DNA from: Curtobacterium sp. MMLR14_010
GTDB lineage: Bacteria; Actinomycetota; Actinomycetes; Actinomycetales; Microbacteriaceae
Length of the DNA stretch: 64,000 bases
Direction of reading: 5' to 3'
Assembly (NCBI RefSeq): GCF_001865015.1
Contig: NZ_MJGV01000046.1
Span: 493,578-557,577, forward strand
The notes under the pieces are model-generated. The model did no database searches. It was not told the DNA's origin and was given only the letters and a program-made list of their open reading frames with translations. The translations under genes were made by a program, and so were the position numbers. Shown piece after piece: positions 8,685 to 18,203 of this stretch (position 1 is the stretch's first letter; the number at the start of each line of letters is the position of its first letter).

Positions 8685-10106
8685 CTAGCGGCTGGTGGCC
8701 AGCACGTCGTTGGACCCTGCAGCAACGCTCACGGGTGCACCCGCGACCGGCGTGGGACGTCCCAGGGAACGGACGGACCACCCCGCCTTGACCCAGTCGG
8801 TGACCGGGAGGCAGTTGCGCGCGTCGATGACGACGCGGCGTCCGACGAGGTCCCCGAGGGCGACCGGGTCGGCACTGATGATTTCGTCCCACTCGGTGAG
8901 GACGAGGACGATGTCGGCACCCTCGAGCGCCTCGGTCATCGACGCGGTGTAGCTCAGCGTCGGGAACGAGCGCTTGGCCGTCTCCATCGCCTCCGGGTCC
9001 CAGAGCGTGACCTGGGCGCCGCGGAGGTGCAGCGCCGCGGCGACGTTGAGCGCCGGCGAGTCGCGGACGTCGTCGGTGAGCGGCTTGAAGGCCGCGCCGA
9101 TCACGGCCACGCGGCGGTTCAGGACCGATCCCCCGGCGGCGTCGATCGCCATGTCGATGACCCGCTGGCGCTGGCCCATGTTGATCTCGTCGACCTGCTG
9201 CATGAGGCCGACGACCTGCCCGGCGCCGATCTCGTTGGCGCGGTACATGAGGGCGCGGATGTCCTTCGGCAGGCAGCCGCCGCCGAAGCCGAGGCCAGCG
9301 TTGAGGAACTTCCGGCCGATGCGGGCGTCGTGGCCGAGGGCGTCGGCGAGCGTCGTCACGTCCGCACCGGTGATCGCGCACATCTCGGAGATCGCGTTGA
9401 TGAACGAGATCTTCGTCGCGAGGAAGGCGTTCGCGCTGACCTTCACGAGCTCGGCGGTGGCGAGGTCCGTCGTGATGACCGGGGTGCCCTCGCTGATCGG
9501 TGCGGCGTAGACCTCGCGGATCACGGCGTCGGCAGCCTCGGACGCGCCGCCCCAGACCAGCCGGTCCGGGTGGAGGGTGTCCTCGACGGCCTTGCCCTCG
9601 CGGAGGAACTCCGGGTTCCAGATGAGCTCGGCGGTGATGCCGCTCGGGGTGAACTCGCGGACGATGCCGCGGAGTCGTGCCGCCGTGCCGACCGGGACCG
9701 TCGACTTGCCGACGATGAGCCCGGGGTGGGTCAGGTTCTCGGCGACGCCGCGAGTGGCGCTCTCGACGTAGGCGAGGTTCGCGGCGTGCGAGCCGGCCTT
9801 CTGCGGGGTGCCGACACAGACGAAGTGGACGTCAGCGGCCGCCACGGCCGACGCGATGTCCGAGGTGAAGCGGAGCTTGCCGCTGGCGACGTGCTTCGTG
9901 ATGAGCTCGGGTAGGCCGGGCTCGAAGAACGGGACCTGACCGGCGGAGAGTGCGGCGAGCTTCGCCGGGTCGACGTCCACGCCGATGGTCTCGAAGCCCA
10001 TCTCGGCCATGGCGGCCGCGTGGGTGGCACCGAGGTAGCCGGTGCCGATGACGCTGATGACGGGCGCGGGACGGCCGTCCTTCTCGGAGTGCTTCTGAGC
10101 GGTCAT
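8685..10106 (-). CDS. ugd: UDP-glucose 6-dehydrogenase
   Basis: Oxidises UDP-glucose twice with NAD+ to UDP-glucuronate. 473 aa starting at ATG 10106, whose first bases overlap the TGA of the upstream GH26 gene (ATGA), indicating translational coupling. The N-terminal Rossmann motif is VISVIGTGYLGATHAAAMAE; the catalytic cysteine is in GFGGGCLPKDIRA (Cys278); NPEFLREGKAVEDTLHPDR and VVIDARNCLP match the family. As the third gene of the GT2-GH26-ugd operon it most likely supplies the uronic acid precursor for the polymer made by the synthase. A longer upstream frame is out of register with the real protein and was rejected. Confidence 0.95.
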   Translation of the reverse strand: MTAQKHSEKDGRPAPVISVIGTGYLGATHAAAMAEMGFETIGVDVDPAKLAALSAGQVPFFEPGLPELITKHVASGKLRFTSDIASAVAAADVHFVCVGTPQKAGSHAANLAYVESATRGVAENLTHPGLIVGKSTVPVGTAARLRGIVREFTPSGITAELIWNPEFLREGKAVEDTLHPDRLVWGGASEAADAVIREVYAAPISEGTPVITTDLATAELVKVSANAFLATKISFINAISEMCAITGADVTTLADALGHDARIGRKFLNAGLGFGGGCLPKDIRALMYRANEIGAGQVVGLMQQVDEINMGQRQRVIDMAIDAAGGSVLNRRVAVIGAAFKPLTDDVRDSPALNVAAALHLRGAQVTLWDPEAMETAKRSFPTLSYTASMTEALEGADIVLVLTEWDEIISADPVALGDLVGRRVVIDARNCLPVTDWVKAGWSVRSLGRPTPVAGAPVSVAAGSNDVLATSR

Positions 10107-11728
10107 TGCTTGACCTCCTGCAGGTCGTAGTCGATGTCGGTGCGCGAGATGCCGTCCACGAACGCCTGGAGGCTGTCCGCTCGGGAGTTGAGGCGCCAGT
10201 CGTTGGTGACGCGGGCACCGTTCTTCACGGTGGTGACCACCTGGTTGAAGTAGGCGAAGCCGATGACGTCGTCGTTCTCCGGGTCGGCGAGGCCGTCGAA
10301 GAGGGACGTCATCCACGTGGCCTTCTGGCCGTCGCCGCCGGACTCGGTGGCGCCGATCTCGGCGAGGAGGATCTTCTTGCCCGGCGCCACCTGGCGGATC
10401 TGCGCGAGGGTGGCGTCGAAGGTGCCGGAGAACGACGGGGTGAGCGCGGAGTTGCGGTAGTAGCCGCTCATGCCGGTCCAGTCGACGTAGTCGGCGCCCG
10501 GGTAGTAGCTCGCCATGTGCTCGACGGTGTTGCCGGACCCGAGGTTGTCGATCCGGGTCGGAGCCCAGAGCCAGATGACGTCGTCGTTCGCGCCCTCGGC
10601 CTGGAAGACGTCGTGCACGTGCTGCCACATCGCCTTGTACGAGCCGACGGCGTTCTGCTGCTTGTCGCCGTCGGACCAGTTGTACCAGTCACCGTTCATC
10701 TCATGGTCGAGCCGGATGACCATCGGCATCCCGTTCGCCTTGATGGCGGAGGCGGTGCGCTTCAGGTAGTCGTCGAACTTGCCCTGGATGATGTCCTGGT
10801 TCGTGTACCCGGGGACGTAGGAGACGTCGTTGCCGGTGCCGGCGGGCAGCGTCTCCCAGGTCATGACCGGAAGACGACCGGCTGCCCAGGACCGCTGGAC
10901 TGCGTTGGCGTTGAACTCCTGGTCGAAGCCCTGGAAGTAGCCGGCCATGTTCGTGCCCTTGCCGACCTTGCGGGACACGTCGTCGTACTCGGCCCAGTTG
11001 AACGGGGACTGCGTCGTGTACAGGCCGTACCAGCGCGACGTCTGTGCGAGGACCTCGGCCTTGGTGGGCGTCGAGATCGGCGTCACCGGGGTGGGGTCCT
11101 TCGTGGGTGCCGGGGTCGGCTGCGTGGACGGGCCACCGGGGCCGCCGCCATCCGAGCCGGAGCCGGAGCCGGAACCGGTGCCGTTGGTGCCGGACCCGTT
11201 CGAGCCGACCGCCGTCGCCTCGTGACCCGAGCCGTTCCCGCCGGACCCCGAGCCCGAGCCCGAGCCCGAACCGTTGCCGGAGCCGGAGCCGGAGCCGTTG
11301 CCGTTCGACCCGGAGCCGGACCCGCCCTTCGCACCGGCCGCGGACTTCGCGCCGGCGGCCGAGGCCTTCGCCGACCCGAGCTGCGACTGGAGCGACGCGA
11401 TCTGCGCCTTGAGCTGGGAGACCTGGTCGCCACGCGAGCCGGACTGGGCGTTCGTGGACTTGAGCTGTCCCTCGAGCTTCCAGATCTGCTGCTGCGCGGC
11501 GTCGAGCCGGACCTGGAGGGCCTTGGCGTCGACGGTCTTCTCCTGCGCGGTCTTCACGCCGAGCGCGTGGTGGACCGCGGTGGAGACGGGGCTGGACGGC
11601 GAGATCCAGACGTTCCAGGTGATGAGGGCCAGTGCGAGCACGATCGCGGTGGTGCCCACGGCCGTGCGCTTGGCGTGCTTGGAGGAGGGTGCCCACCAGG
11701 CGCTGGTGGAGCGGAAGAGGTCAGACAA
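10103..11728 (-). CDS. Membrane-anchored GH26-like glycoside hydrolase
   Basis: 541 aa. Short cytosolic N-terminus, one membrane helix (about residues 24-44), a coiled coil (about 60-120, with leucines in heptads), a roughly 80-residue Gly/Ser/Asn linker, a Pro/Thr segment, then an extracellular GH26-type barrel from about residue 235. Catalytic residues look intact: acid/base Glu343 in VIRLDHEMNGDWYNW and nucleophile Glu457 in ILLAEIGATES. GH26 enzymes are mostly beta-mannanases, with some lichenases. Translation starts at TTG 11728, overlapping the GT2 stop by 8 bases, after GGAGGCG. Its position between a polysaccharide synthase and ugd suggests that it trims or releases the polymer as it leaves the cell. 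Confidence 0.85.
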   Translation of the reverse strand: MSDLFRSTSAWWAPSSKHAKRTAVGTTAIVLALALITWNVWISPSSPVSTAVHHALGVKTAQEKTVDAKALQVRLDAAQQQIWKLEGQLKSTNAQSGSRGDQVSQLKAQIASLQSQLGSAKASAAGAKSAAGAKGGSGSGSNGNGSGSGSGNGSGSGSGSGSGGNGSGHEATAVGSNGSGTNGTGSGSGSGSDGGGPGGPSTQPTPAPTKDPTPVTPISTPTKAEVLAQTSRWYGLYTTQSPFNWAEYDDVSRKVGKGTNMAGYFQGFDQEFNANAVQRSWAAGRLPVMTWETLPAGTGNDVSYVPGYTNQDIIQGKFDDYLKRTASAIKANGMPMVIRLDHEMNGDWYNWSDGDKQQNAVGSYKAMWQHVHDVFQAEGANDDVIWLWAPTRIDNLGSGNTVEHMASYYPGADYVDWTGMSGYYRNSALTPSFSGTFDATLAQIRQVAPGKKILLAEIGATESGGDGQKATWMTSLFDGLADPENDDVIGFAYFNQVVTTVKNGARVTNDWRLNSRADSLQAFVDGISRTDIDYDLQEVKQ

Positions 11729-13325
11729 TGAGGAACGCCTCCAGGGCGAAGATCGCGAACCCGATGAAGTACGGGATCGACGCGTACGGGTTGTACCGAC
11801 GACGCGCCTTCACCGGAGCGGTGCGCGCAGCGGCCGTGTGGGCAGCGGGTGCCGCGGCCGCCGCCGCCGCCTCCCGCCGCGTGGCCAGGACGGTCGTCGT
11901 GGAGTTGGTGGTGACGTCGAGCTCTCCGGCTCGGCCGTCCGGTGCCGTGAACAGCTCGTCGAACGCGCGGTCCACTGCGGCCTGGTCCGTGGAGTACCCG
12001 GCGGGGACCCGGTCGACCGGGCTGACGGGCGTCTGCGTCGCGACGGCCTGGGGCTGCACGGGCTCCTCCTCCATCGGCCCACCGGCGTAGGCACCCGCAC
12101 GGGTGCCCCAGCCGCTGGCGTGGCCGAGTCGGAAGAACCCGATGAGCCGGATCGGCATGAGGAAGAACGTCGACACGATGATGAACATCGGCAGGCGGAA
12201 GAAGTCGCTCGGCTTCTCGGCGAGGTGCCGCATCTGCCGGATCGCCATGCTGAGCACGCTCGAGATGACCATGAGCGCGGCGACGTAGACGAAGCCGGTC
12301 GAGAACCCGTACTGGTGCAGGATCCCCTGGTAGAGGTTCTCGCCCTGCCCGGTGAACGCGCGGTAGACCCACCCGGCGATCACGCCGAAGAGCATGAACG
12401 GCAGGATGATGTCGGTGATGAAGAACAGCGCCAGCACCGGGGCGTGGCCGAGCATCCAGGGCATCATCCGCAGCGTGTTGTACTGCGAACCGCGGGCCCA
12501 GCGGAGCTGCTGCTTGAACAGCTTCTTCACCTGCAGCGGAGCGTCCGTGTAGACCAGCGACGTGTACTGGTAGACGGTCCGGTAGCCCTCCTTGAGCGTC
12601 AGGTTCGTCAGCGTGCGGTCGTCGGAGACCTCGAGGAAGACGCCCATGAACTTCTCGTGCATGAAGCGGTCCATGACGCGCATGAGGATGTTCCGGCGGA
12701 ACGCGATCGTGCGCCCGGGCAGGCAGCCGATCTGTCCGAGGACGCTCTGCGCGGGCATCGAGTACAGCGCGCGGGAGTTCTCCAGCCAGTCCGCCCAGCG
12801 GGTGATCCAGGAGCGCTCGGGCTCGAGGATGCGCTGCCGGGTGGTGACGCCGCCGACGGACTCGTCGGCGAACGGCCGGAGCAGTTCCTCGAGCGCGCCG
12901 GGCGTCCAGACGGTGTCGGAGTCGACGAGCACCGTGATGTCGCCGTTCGACATCTCGGTGCCGACCTTGACGGCGTTGCGCTTGCCGGGGATCGGGGTGT
13001 GGGTCCAGCGGACGAGTGGGGCGAACTCGTCGCAGACCTCCTCGAGGGCCTCGTTGCGGGCGCCGTTGATGACGACGATGATCTCGCCGGGGCGCTGCTC
13101 GACCATGCGGCCGATGACGTCCCGGAAGAGGTCGAGTGGCTCGTCCACCACGGGGACGACGACACTCGTCGTCCCGGTGTACGTGCCGGTGAAGGGGCGG
13201 TAGCGGGCGGACAGGACGACCTTGAGCAACCAGAGGAGCCAGATCACCGCGGAGTACACGGCGAACAGGTAGAACTCTGGGTGCCCGTCGACCATCTGCC
13301 TGATCTGCAGAATGAAGGTGAACAT
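11721..13325 (-). CDS. Processive GT2 polysaccharide synthase (hyaluronan/cellulose synthase-like)
   Basis: 534 aa inner-membrane glycosyltransferase. An N-terminal membrane helix (about 21-40) is followed by a GT2 catalytic domain with VVPVVDEPLDLFRDVIGRMV, the UDP/metal DxD in VDSDTVW (Asp135, Asp137), SDDRTLTN (Asp235-Asp236, like the GDDR motif of hyaluronan and chitooligosaccharide synthases) and the acceptor motif QQLRW (272-276). Four more membrane helices follow, then an Ala/Thr-rich cytosolic stretch and a last C-terminal helix. These motifs mark a processive synthase that extrudes its product. ATG 13325 with AGCAGGGA upstream was chosen. It heads a coupled operon with a GH26 hydrolase and ugd. 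Confidence 0.92.
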   Translation of the reverse strand: MFTFILQIRQMVDGHPEFYLFAVYSAVIWLLWLLKVVLSARYRPFTGTYTGTTSVVVPVVDEPLDLFRDVIGRMVEQRPGEIIVVINGARNEALEEVCDEFAPLVRWTHTPIPGKRNAVKVGTEMSNGDITVLVDSDTVWTPGALEELLRPFADESVGGVTTRQRILEPERSWITRWADWLENSRALYSMPAQSVLGQIGCLPGRTIAFRRNILMRVMDRFMHEKFMGVFLEVSDDRTLTNLTLKEGYRTVYQYTSLVYTDAPLQVKKLFKQQLRWARGSQYNTLRMMPWMLGHAPVLALFFITDIILPFMLFGVIAGWVYRAFTGQGENLYQGILHQYGFSTGFVYVAALMVISSVLSMAIRQMRHLAEKPSDFFRLPMFIIVSTFFLMPIRLIGFFRLGHASGWGTRAGAYAGGPMEEEPVQPQAVATQTPVSPVDRVPAGYSTDQAAVDRAFDELFTAPDGRAGELDVTTNSTTTVLATRREAAAAAAAPAAHTAAARTAPVKARRRYNPYASIPYFIGFAIFALEAFLIV

Positions 13326-13826
13326 CGATCCCTGCTGCAACGTTCGAGGGGGAGATTCCGCGCCATCGGAGAATCGGGGTCGGTTCGGGTGTCTCCATTG
13401 ACGCATCCCGGAGTGGACCGCTGCAACGCGTCCCCCGACCGAGGGTGTTTCCGTTCCGTGACGGGGTACGTCGGAGTCCCCCTCGCACTCACCGCAGTGG
13501 TCCCCTCCGTTGCTGACAGCACATCGGCGGACCACGTCGACCGCTCGCCTCGCGGCGCACCGCCGGGTCGCCAGCCTGGAGGCTCGGTGTGCGTCCCTGG
13601 GAAAGCCCTGGTCACGACTCGGTCACCGGGCGCGTCGTCGGTCCCGCCCACACAGCGGCATCAGGCGGTGCGATGTCAGTCCGACTCGTCGCCGCCGACA
13701 GCGTCGCGGTACCCAGCGGGGTACAGATCGGCCCGCTCCGGGGGACGGATCACGACACGAGGAATTAACGTGCGCGGAGCCGACCGCTCGACCCGGAACA
13801 TGGAGTCCCGGGCGTGTCGCGAGGCG
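13326..13826 (-). promoter_or_regulatory. 500-base gene-free leader/promoter region of the polysaccharide operon
   Basis: No supported gene lies here. The stretch just upstream of the GT2 gene holds its ribosome site. At 13574-13591 there is a half copy of the family C palindrome (CTGGAGGCTCGGTG), and at 13711-13727 a small hairpin GTACCC / GGGGTAC. I found no known riboswitch pattern with confidence. The length is unusual for this genome, where most spacers are under 150 bases. Confidence 0.4.
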
Positions 13827-16796
13827 TCAGACGCCGTAGAACTCGCGCTCGAAGACCTGCCGAGCGCGCCGGGTGACGCCGAGGTAGTCCTCCTCGAGCT
13901 CGGACGCCGAGCCCGGCGGGTACTCCATCAGCCGCGCGATGCCCTCGAGCTGGATGCGGTCGACGGGCAGCACGTCGGTCGTCTTCCCCGACCAGAGCAC
14001 GAGGGCACTGCGGGTCCGGGACGCGAACCGCCACGCGGCCGCCAGACGCTCGCCGTCCTCGGGCGCGACGAGGCCCTCGGCGACGGCGCCGTCGAGGGCG
14101 TCGAGCGTCGAGGTCGTGCGGAGCGCGGGGACGTGCAGCGCGTGCTGGAGCTGGAGCAGCTGGACGAACCACTCGACGTCGCTGAGGGACCCGCGGCCGA
14201 GCTTGAGGTGCCGTGCGGGGTCGGCGCCGCGTGGGAGCCGCTCGGACTCGACCCTGGCCTTGATGCGCCGGACCTCGCGGACCTCGCGCTCGGCGATGGA
14301 CGCCGGGTAGCGGGTGCGGTCGGCCAGGTGCTCGAAGTCCCGGAGCAGGGCGTCGTCCCCGACGGCACCCCGGGCACGCAGCAACGCCTGGGCCTCCCAC
14401 GTCAGGGACCAGCGGGCGTAGTAGGCGCCGTACGAGTCGAGCGTGCGGGTGACGGGACCGTTCTTGCCCTCCGGGCGCAGGTCGATGTCGAGGTCGAACG
14501 GGTAGAGCGCGTCCTCGGTCAGGCGGTTCAGCTCGCGGACGATCGTCTGCGCCGCTCGCGAGGCGGTCTCCGGCGGCAGGTCGGTGCCGCGGTGGACGTA
14601 GAGCACGTCGGCGTCCGAACCGAACCCGAGCTCACGACCGCCGTAGCGCCCCATCGCGATGACGCCGAACTCCAGGCCGGCGGGGGCGTCCCGCCGTGCG
14701 AGCTCGAGCGCGCCGGTCAGCGTCGCCTCGGTGATGTCGCTGAGGGCGGGACCGAGCCGGTCGACGTCGATCCGGCCGAGCGTCGCCGCCATGCCGAGCC
14801 GCAGGGTCTCGCGGCGTCGCACGGAGCGGATCAACGAGGCCGCCGCGTCGACGTCGTCCCCGTGGCGCGCGGTCGTCGCCCGGACCTCGGAGAGCAGGGC
14901 CGCCACGGGTCGGGCCTGCAGCAGCGTCTCGGGTTCGTCGAGCCAGGCCACGGCCTCGGGGAACCGTTCGAGGAGCCCGGACAGGAACGCCGACTCGGAC
15001 AGCACGGTCGTCAGGCTGTGCGCGGCGCCCGCGGAGTCCCGGAGCATGCGGAGGAACCAGCTCGACTCCCCCAGGCGGTCGCTGAGCCGGCGGAAGGCCA
15101 GCAGGGCGCGGTCGGGAGCCGGTCCCTCCGCCATCCACCGGAGCAGGACGGGCAGCAGGTTCCGCTGGATCGCGGCACGACGGCTCGTGCCCTGCGTCAG
15201 CGCCCGGATGTGCCCGAGCGCACCGTCCGGGTCGACGAAGCCGATCGCGCCGAGGCGGTCGCTCGCCTGGTCGCTCGTCAGCACGATCTCGCCGTCGGAC
15301 GCCGCGACCGCCGACAGCAGCGGGCGGTAGAACAGCCGCTCGTGCAGGCCTCGGACCTCGAGCTTCACCGAGCGCCACCGGGTCTCGAGCGCCGCGGCGG
15401 ACGTCGCCAGGCCGCTCGACCGCGCGAGGACGCGGAGCTCGTCCTGGTCCGACGGCATCAGGTGGGTGCGCTGGAGGTACCGGAGCTGGATGCGGTGCTC
15501 GAGCACGCGGAGCAGCGCGTAGTCCGGGCCGAAGCGGGCCGCCTCTGGACGGCCGACGTACCCGGCGGCCGCGAGGGCGTCCATCGCGTCGAGGGTCGAG
15601 CGGGCACGGACGCCCTCGTCGTCACGCCCGTGGACGAGCTGCAGCAGCTGCACGGTGAACTCGACGTCGCGCAGGCCGCCGGGGCCGAGCTTGAGCTGGC
15701 GGTCGACCTCGGCGTCCGGGATGTTGTCCGTGACCCGCTCGCGCATCCGCTGCACGGACTCCACGAAGCCCGGTCGGCCCGAGGAGTTCCACACGAACGG
15801 GGCGACGGCAGCGGCGTAGCGCTCCCCCAGGTCGATCGACCCGGCGATCGGTCGCGCCTTGAGCAGCGCCTGGAACTCCCACCCCTTCGCCCAGCGCTCG
15901 TAGTACGCGACGTGCGAGTCGAGCGTCCGGACGAGGGCACCGTCCTTGCCCTCGGGTCGGAGGGCGGCGTCCACCTCCCAGAGCCCGGGTTCGGCGGCGA
16001 GGTCCGTGATGACGTGCGTCGCCGCGATCGCGATGCGGGTGGCGATGAGCACCGCGCGGTCCGTGCCGACGCCGGTGCCCGTCTCCGGGTCGAGCGTCGG
16101 TTCGGTCACGAAGATGACGTCGACGTCGCTGACGTAGTTGAGCTCGCGTGCGCCCGCCTTGCCCATCGCGATGACGGCGAGCGGGGTGGCGTCGACGTCG
16201 GCACGGGGGAAGGGGACCTCGCGCCGGGCGACGTCCACGGCGACGTCGAGCGCGGCACCGGCGAGGTCGGCCAGGCCAGCGGCGACCGCGGGGAAGGCAT
16301 CGGTCGGCGACGGGTTCAGGACGTCGAACAGCGCGATCTGCGCGAGGTGGCGGCGGTAGCGCACGCGGAGGCGCATGCGCGCGTCCTCGTCCACCGCGCT
16401 GTCGACGGCCTGGGTCAGCGACTCCGTGTACGCCTGCTGGGACCACGGTGCCGTGACCGGGTCGAGCAGCAGCGCGAGCTCTGCGGGGCGTCGCTGCAGG
16501 AACTCACCGAGCCCGACGGAAGCGCCGAGCAGCCGGACGAGCCGTTCGGTCGCGGCGTCGTCCTCGAGCACCGCGCGGAGTTGGTCCGGGTGGCGCTCCA
16601 TGAGCCGCTCGAGCCGGCGGAGGGCCCCGTCCGGGTCAGCGGTGACGCCCCAGAGCCCGGGCACGTCGGTCACCGAGACACGCATGGCCGCGCCGAAGCG
16701 CTCCTGCAGGTCGGCGAGCCGGTCGAGGCTCTCCGAGAGCTCCGCGAAGCCCACGCGGGCCAGCTCGGAGCGCGACGTCTTCGTCCTGCCGGTCAC
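13827..16796 (-). CDS. glnE: Bifunctional glutamine synthetase adenylyltransferase/adenylyl-removing enzyme
   Basis: Adds AMP to, or removes it from, the regulatory Tyr of glutamine synthetase in response to nitrogen status. 989 aa from GTG 16796, 11 bases after the glnA2 stop; a longer frame runs through glnA2 and is spurious. Two nucleotidyltransferase domains are visible: the N-terminal one with NYVSDVDVIFV (Asp224, Asp226) and the C-terminal one with GFGSDADVLYV (Asp728, Asp730). Each is followed by a helical domain with a PEGK-type motif (LRPEGKDGALVRTLDSH and LRPEGKNGPVTRTLDSY). The target site Tyr402 is present in GlnA at 6834-8258. The glnA2-glnE pairing is typical for actinobacteria. 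Confidence 0.95.
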   Translation of the reverse strand: MTGRTKTSRSELARVGFAELSESLDRLADLQERFGAAMRVSVTDVPGLWGVTADPDGALRRLERLMERHPDQLRAVLEDDAATERLVRLLGASVGLGEFLQRRPAELALLLDPVTAPWSQQAYTESLTQAVDSAVDEDARMRLRVRYRRHLAQIALFDVLNPSPTDAFPAVAAGLADLAGAALDVAVDVARREVPFPRADVDATPLAVIAMGKAGARELNYVSDVDVIFVTEPTLDPETGTGVGTDRAVLIATRIAIAATHVITDLAAEPGLWEVDAALRPEGKDGALVRTLDSHVAYYERWAKGWEFQALLKARPIAGSIDLGERYAAAVAPFVWNSSGRPGFVESVQRMRERVTDNIPDAEVDRQLKLGPGGLRDVEFTVQLLQLVHGRDDEGVRARSTLDAMDALAAAGYVGRPEAARFGPDYALLRVLEHRIQLRYLQRTHLMPSDQDELRVLARSSGLATSAAALETRWRSVKLEVRGLHERLFYRPLLSAVAASDGEIVLTSDQASDRLGAIGFVDPDGALGHIRALTQGTSRRAAIQRNLLPVLLRWMAEGPAPDRALLAFRRLSDRLGESSWFLRMLRDSAGAAHSLTTVLSESAFLSGLLERFPEAVAWLDEPETLLQARPVAALLSEVRATTARHGDDVDAAASLIRSVRRRETLRLGMAATLGRIDVDRLGPALSDITEATLTGALELARRDAPAGLEFGVIAMGRYGGRELGFGSDADVLYVHRGTDLPPETASRAAQTIVRELNRLTEDALYPFDLDIDLRPEGKNGPVTRTLDSYGAYYARWSLTWEAQALLRARGAVGDDALLRDFEHLADRTRYPASIAEREVREVRRIKARVESERLPRGADPARHLKLGRGSLSDVEWFVQLLQLQHALHVPALRTTSTLDALDGAVAEGLVAPEDGERLAAAWRFASRTRSALVLWSGKTTDVLPVDRIQLEGIARLMEYPPGSASELEEDYLGVTRRARQVFEREFYGV

Positions 16797-16807
16797 GGTG
16801 CTGCGGG

Positions 16808-18145
16808 CTAGAGCATGCCGAGGTTGGTGTCCAGCTCGAACGGCGTGACCTGGTCGCGGTAGCGCTTCCACTCCTGCCGCTTGTTCAGCAGCACGAAGTT
16901 GAAGACCTGCTCGCCGAGGGTCTCCGCCACGAGCTCGGAGTCCTCCATCAGGGACAGCGCGTGGTCGAGGCTGGCGGGCAGCTGCGCGTAGCCGAGGGCC
17001 TTGCGCTCCGAGTCCGTCAGGCTCCAGACGTTGTCCTCGGCCTCGGCGGGGAGCTCGTAGCCCTCCTCGATGCCCTTGAGACCGGCGGCGAGGATGAGCG
17101 AGTACGCCAGGTACGGGTTGGCCGCCGAGTCGATGCCGCGGTACTCGATGCGCGAGGACTGGCCCTTGTTCGGCTTGTAGAGCGGCACGCGCACCAGGGC
17201 GGAGCGGTTGTTGTGGCCCCACGTGACGAACGAGGGGGCCTCGTCGCCGCCCCAGAGCCGCTTGTACGAGTTCACGAACTGGTTCGTGACCGCCGTGATC
17301 TCGGGGGCGTGCCGGAGCAGGCCCGCGATGAAGTGCTTGGCCGTCGGGGAGAGCTGGTACTCGCCGCCGGGCTCGAAGAACGCGTTCTGGTCACCCTCGA
17401 ACAGCGACACGTGCGTGTGCATGCCCGAGCCGGGCTGCCCGGAGATCGGCTTCGGCATGAACGTCGCGTAGACGCCCTGCTCGATGGCGACCTCCTTCAC
17501 CACGGTGCGGAAGGTCATGATGTTGTCGGCCATGGTCAGCGCGTCGGCGTACCGCAGGTCGATCTCGTTCTGCCCGGGGCCGGCCTCGTGGTGGCTGAAC
17601 TCCACCGAGATGCCGAGGTCCTCGAGCATCCGGACGGCACGGCGACGGAAGTCGTGCGCGCTGCCGCCGGGGACGTTGTCGAAGTAGCCGGCCTGGTCGA
17701 CGGGCTTCGGGCCGCCGTCCTTCCAGTCGCGGTCCTTGAGCAGGTAGAACTCGATCTCAGGGTGCGTGTAGAACGTGAACCCGTGGTCGCTCGCCCGCGC
17801 CAGGGTGCGCTTGAGGACGTTGCGCGGGTCGGCGACGGCGGGCTGGCCGTCCGGCGTCGCGATGTCGCAGAACATCCGCGCGGTGGGGTCGATTTCCCCG
17901 CGCCACGGCAGGATCTGGAACGTCGAGGGGTCCGGGTGCGCCAGGACGTCGGCCTCGTACGAGCGGCTGAGGCCCTCGATCGCGGAGCCGTCGAACCCGA
18001 TGCCCTCGGCGAACGCGCCCTCGACCTCGGCCGGGGCGATCGCGACCGACTTCAGCGTGCCGATGACGTCCGTGAACCAGAGTCGGATGAACTTGATGCC
18101 CCGCTCCTCGATGGTGCGGAGCACGAAGTCCGTCTGCTTGTCCAT
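16808..18145 (-). CDS. glnA2: Glutamine synthetase-like GlnA2 (type I, short form)
   Basis: 445 aa, the length of the GSI-alpha/GlnA2 group. It starts MDKQTDFVLRTIEERGIKF at ATG 18145 behind GGAAAGGG. Catalytic motifs KPISGQPGSGMHTHVSLF and the ATP-site region are intact. The [10 protein letters not shown] adenylylation segment of GlnA is replaced by a stretch ending YELPAEAEDNVWSLT, so regulation by adenylylation is unlikely. In Streptomyces the GlnA2 homologue acts as a gamma-glutamylpolyamine synthetase rather than a true glutamine synthetase; whether that holds here is unknown. It is co-transcribed with glnE and diverges from nadE. Confidence 0.9.
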   Translation of the reverse strand: MDKQTDFVLRTIEERGIKFIRLWFTDVIGTLKSVAIAPAEVEGAFAEGIGFDGSAIEGLSRSYEADVLAHPDPSTFQILPWRGEIDPTARMFCDIATPDGQPAVADPRNVLKRTLARASDHGFTFYTHPEIEFYLLKDRDWKDGGPKPVDQAGYFDNVPGGSAHDFRRRAVRMLEDLGISVEFSHHEAGPGQNEIDLRYADALTMADNIMTFRTVVKEVAIEQGVYATFMPKPISGQPGSGMHTHVSLFEGDQNAFFEPGGEYQLSPTAKHFIAGLLRHAPEITAVTNQFVNSYKRLWGGDEAPSFVTWGHNNRSALVRVPLYKPNKGQSSRIEYRGIDSAANPYLAYSLILAAGLKGIEEGYELPAEAEDNVWSLTDSERKALGYAQLPASLDHALSLMEDSELVAETLGEQVFNFVLLNKRQEWKRYRDQVTPFELDTNLGML

Positions 18146-18203
18146 GCACGCCCTTTCCGCGTTCCACGGCCGCGCGGCGACCGTGGTCAATAGGCTAGTG
18201 CTC

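Noticed and set aside
13326..13826. A c-di-AMP or c-di-GMP riboswitch before the polysaccharide operon
   Set aside because: Some GGTACCC-like bases are present, but I could not place the conserved core; recorded only as a leader.
11274..16811. A very long plus-strand open frame (1845 codons) antisense to the polysaccharide operon and glnE
   Set aside because: It is a shadow of minus-strand genes in GC-rich DNA, with no family features and strange composition.
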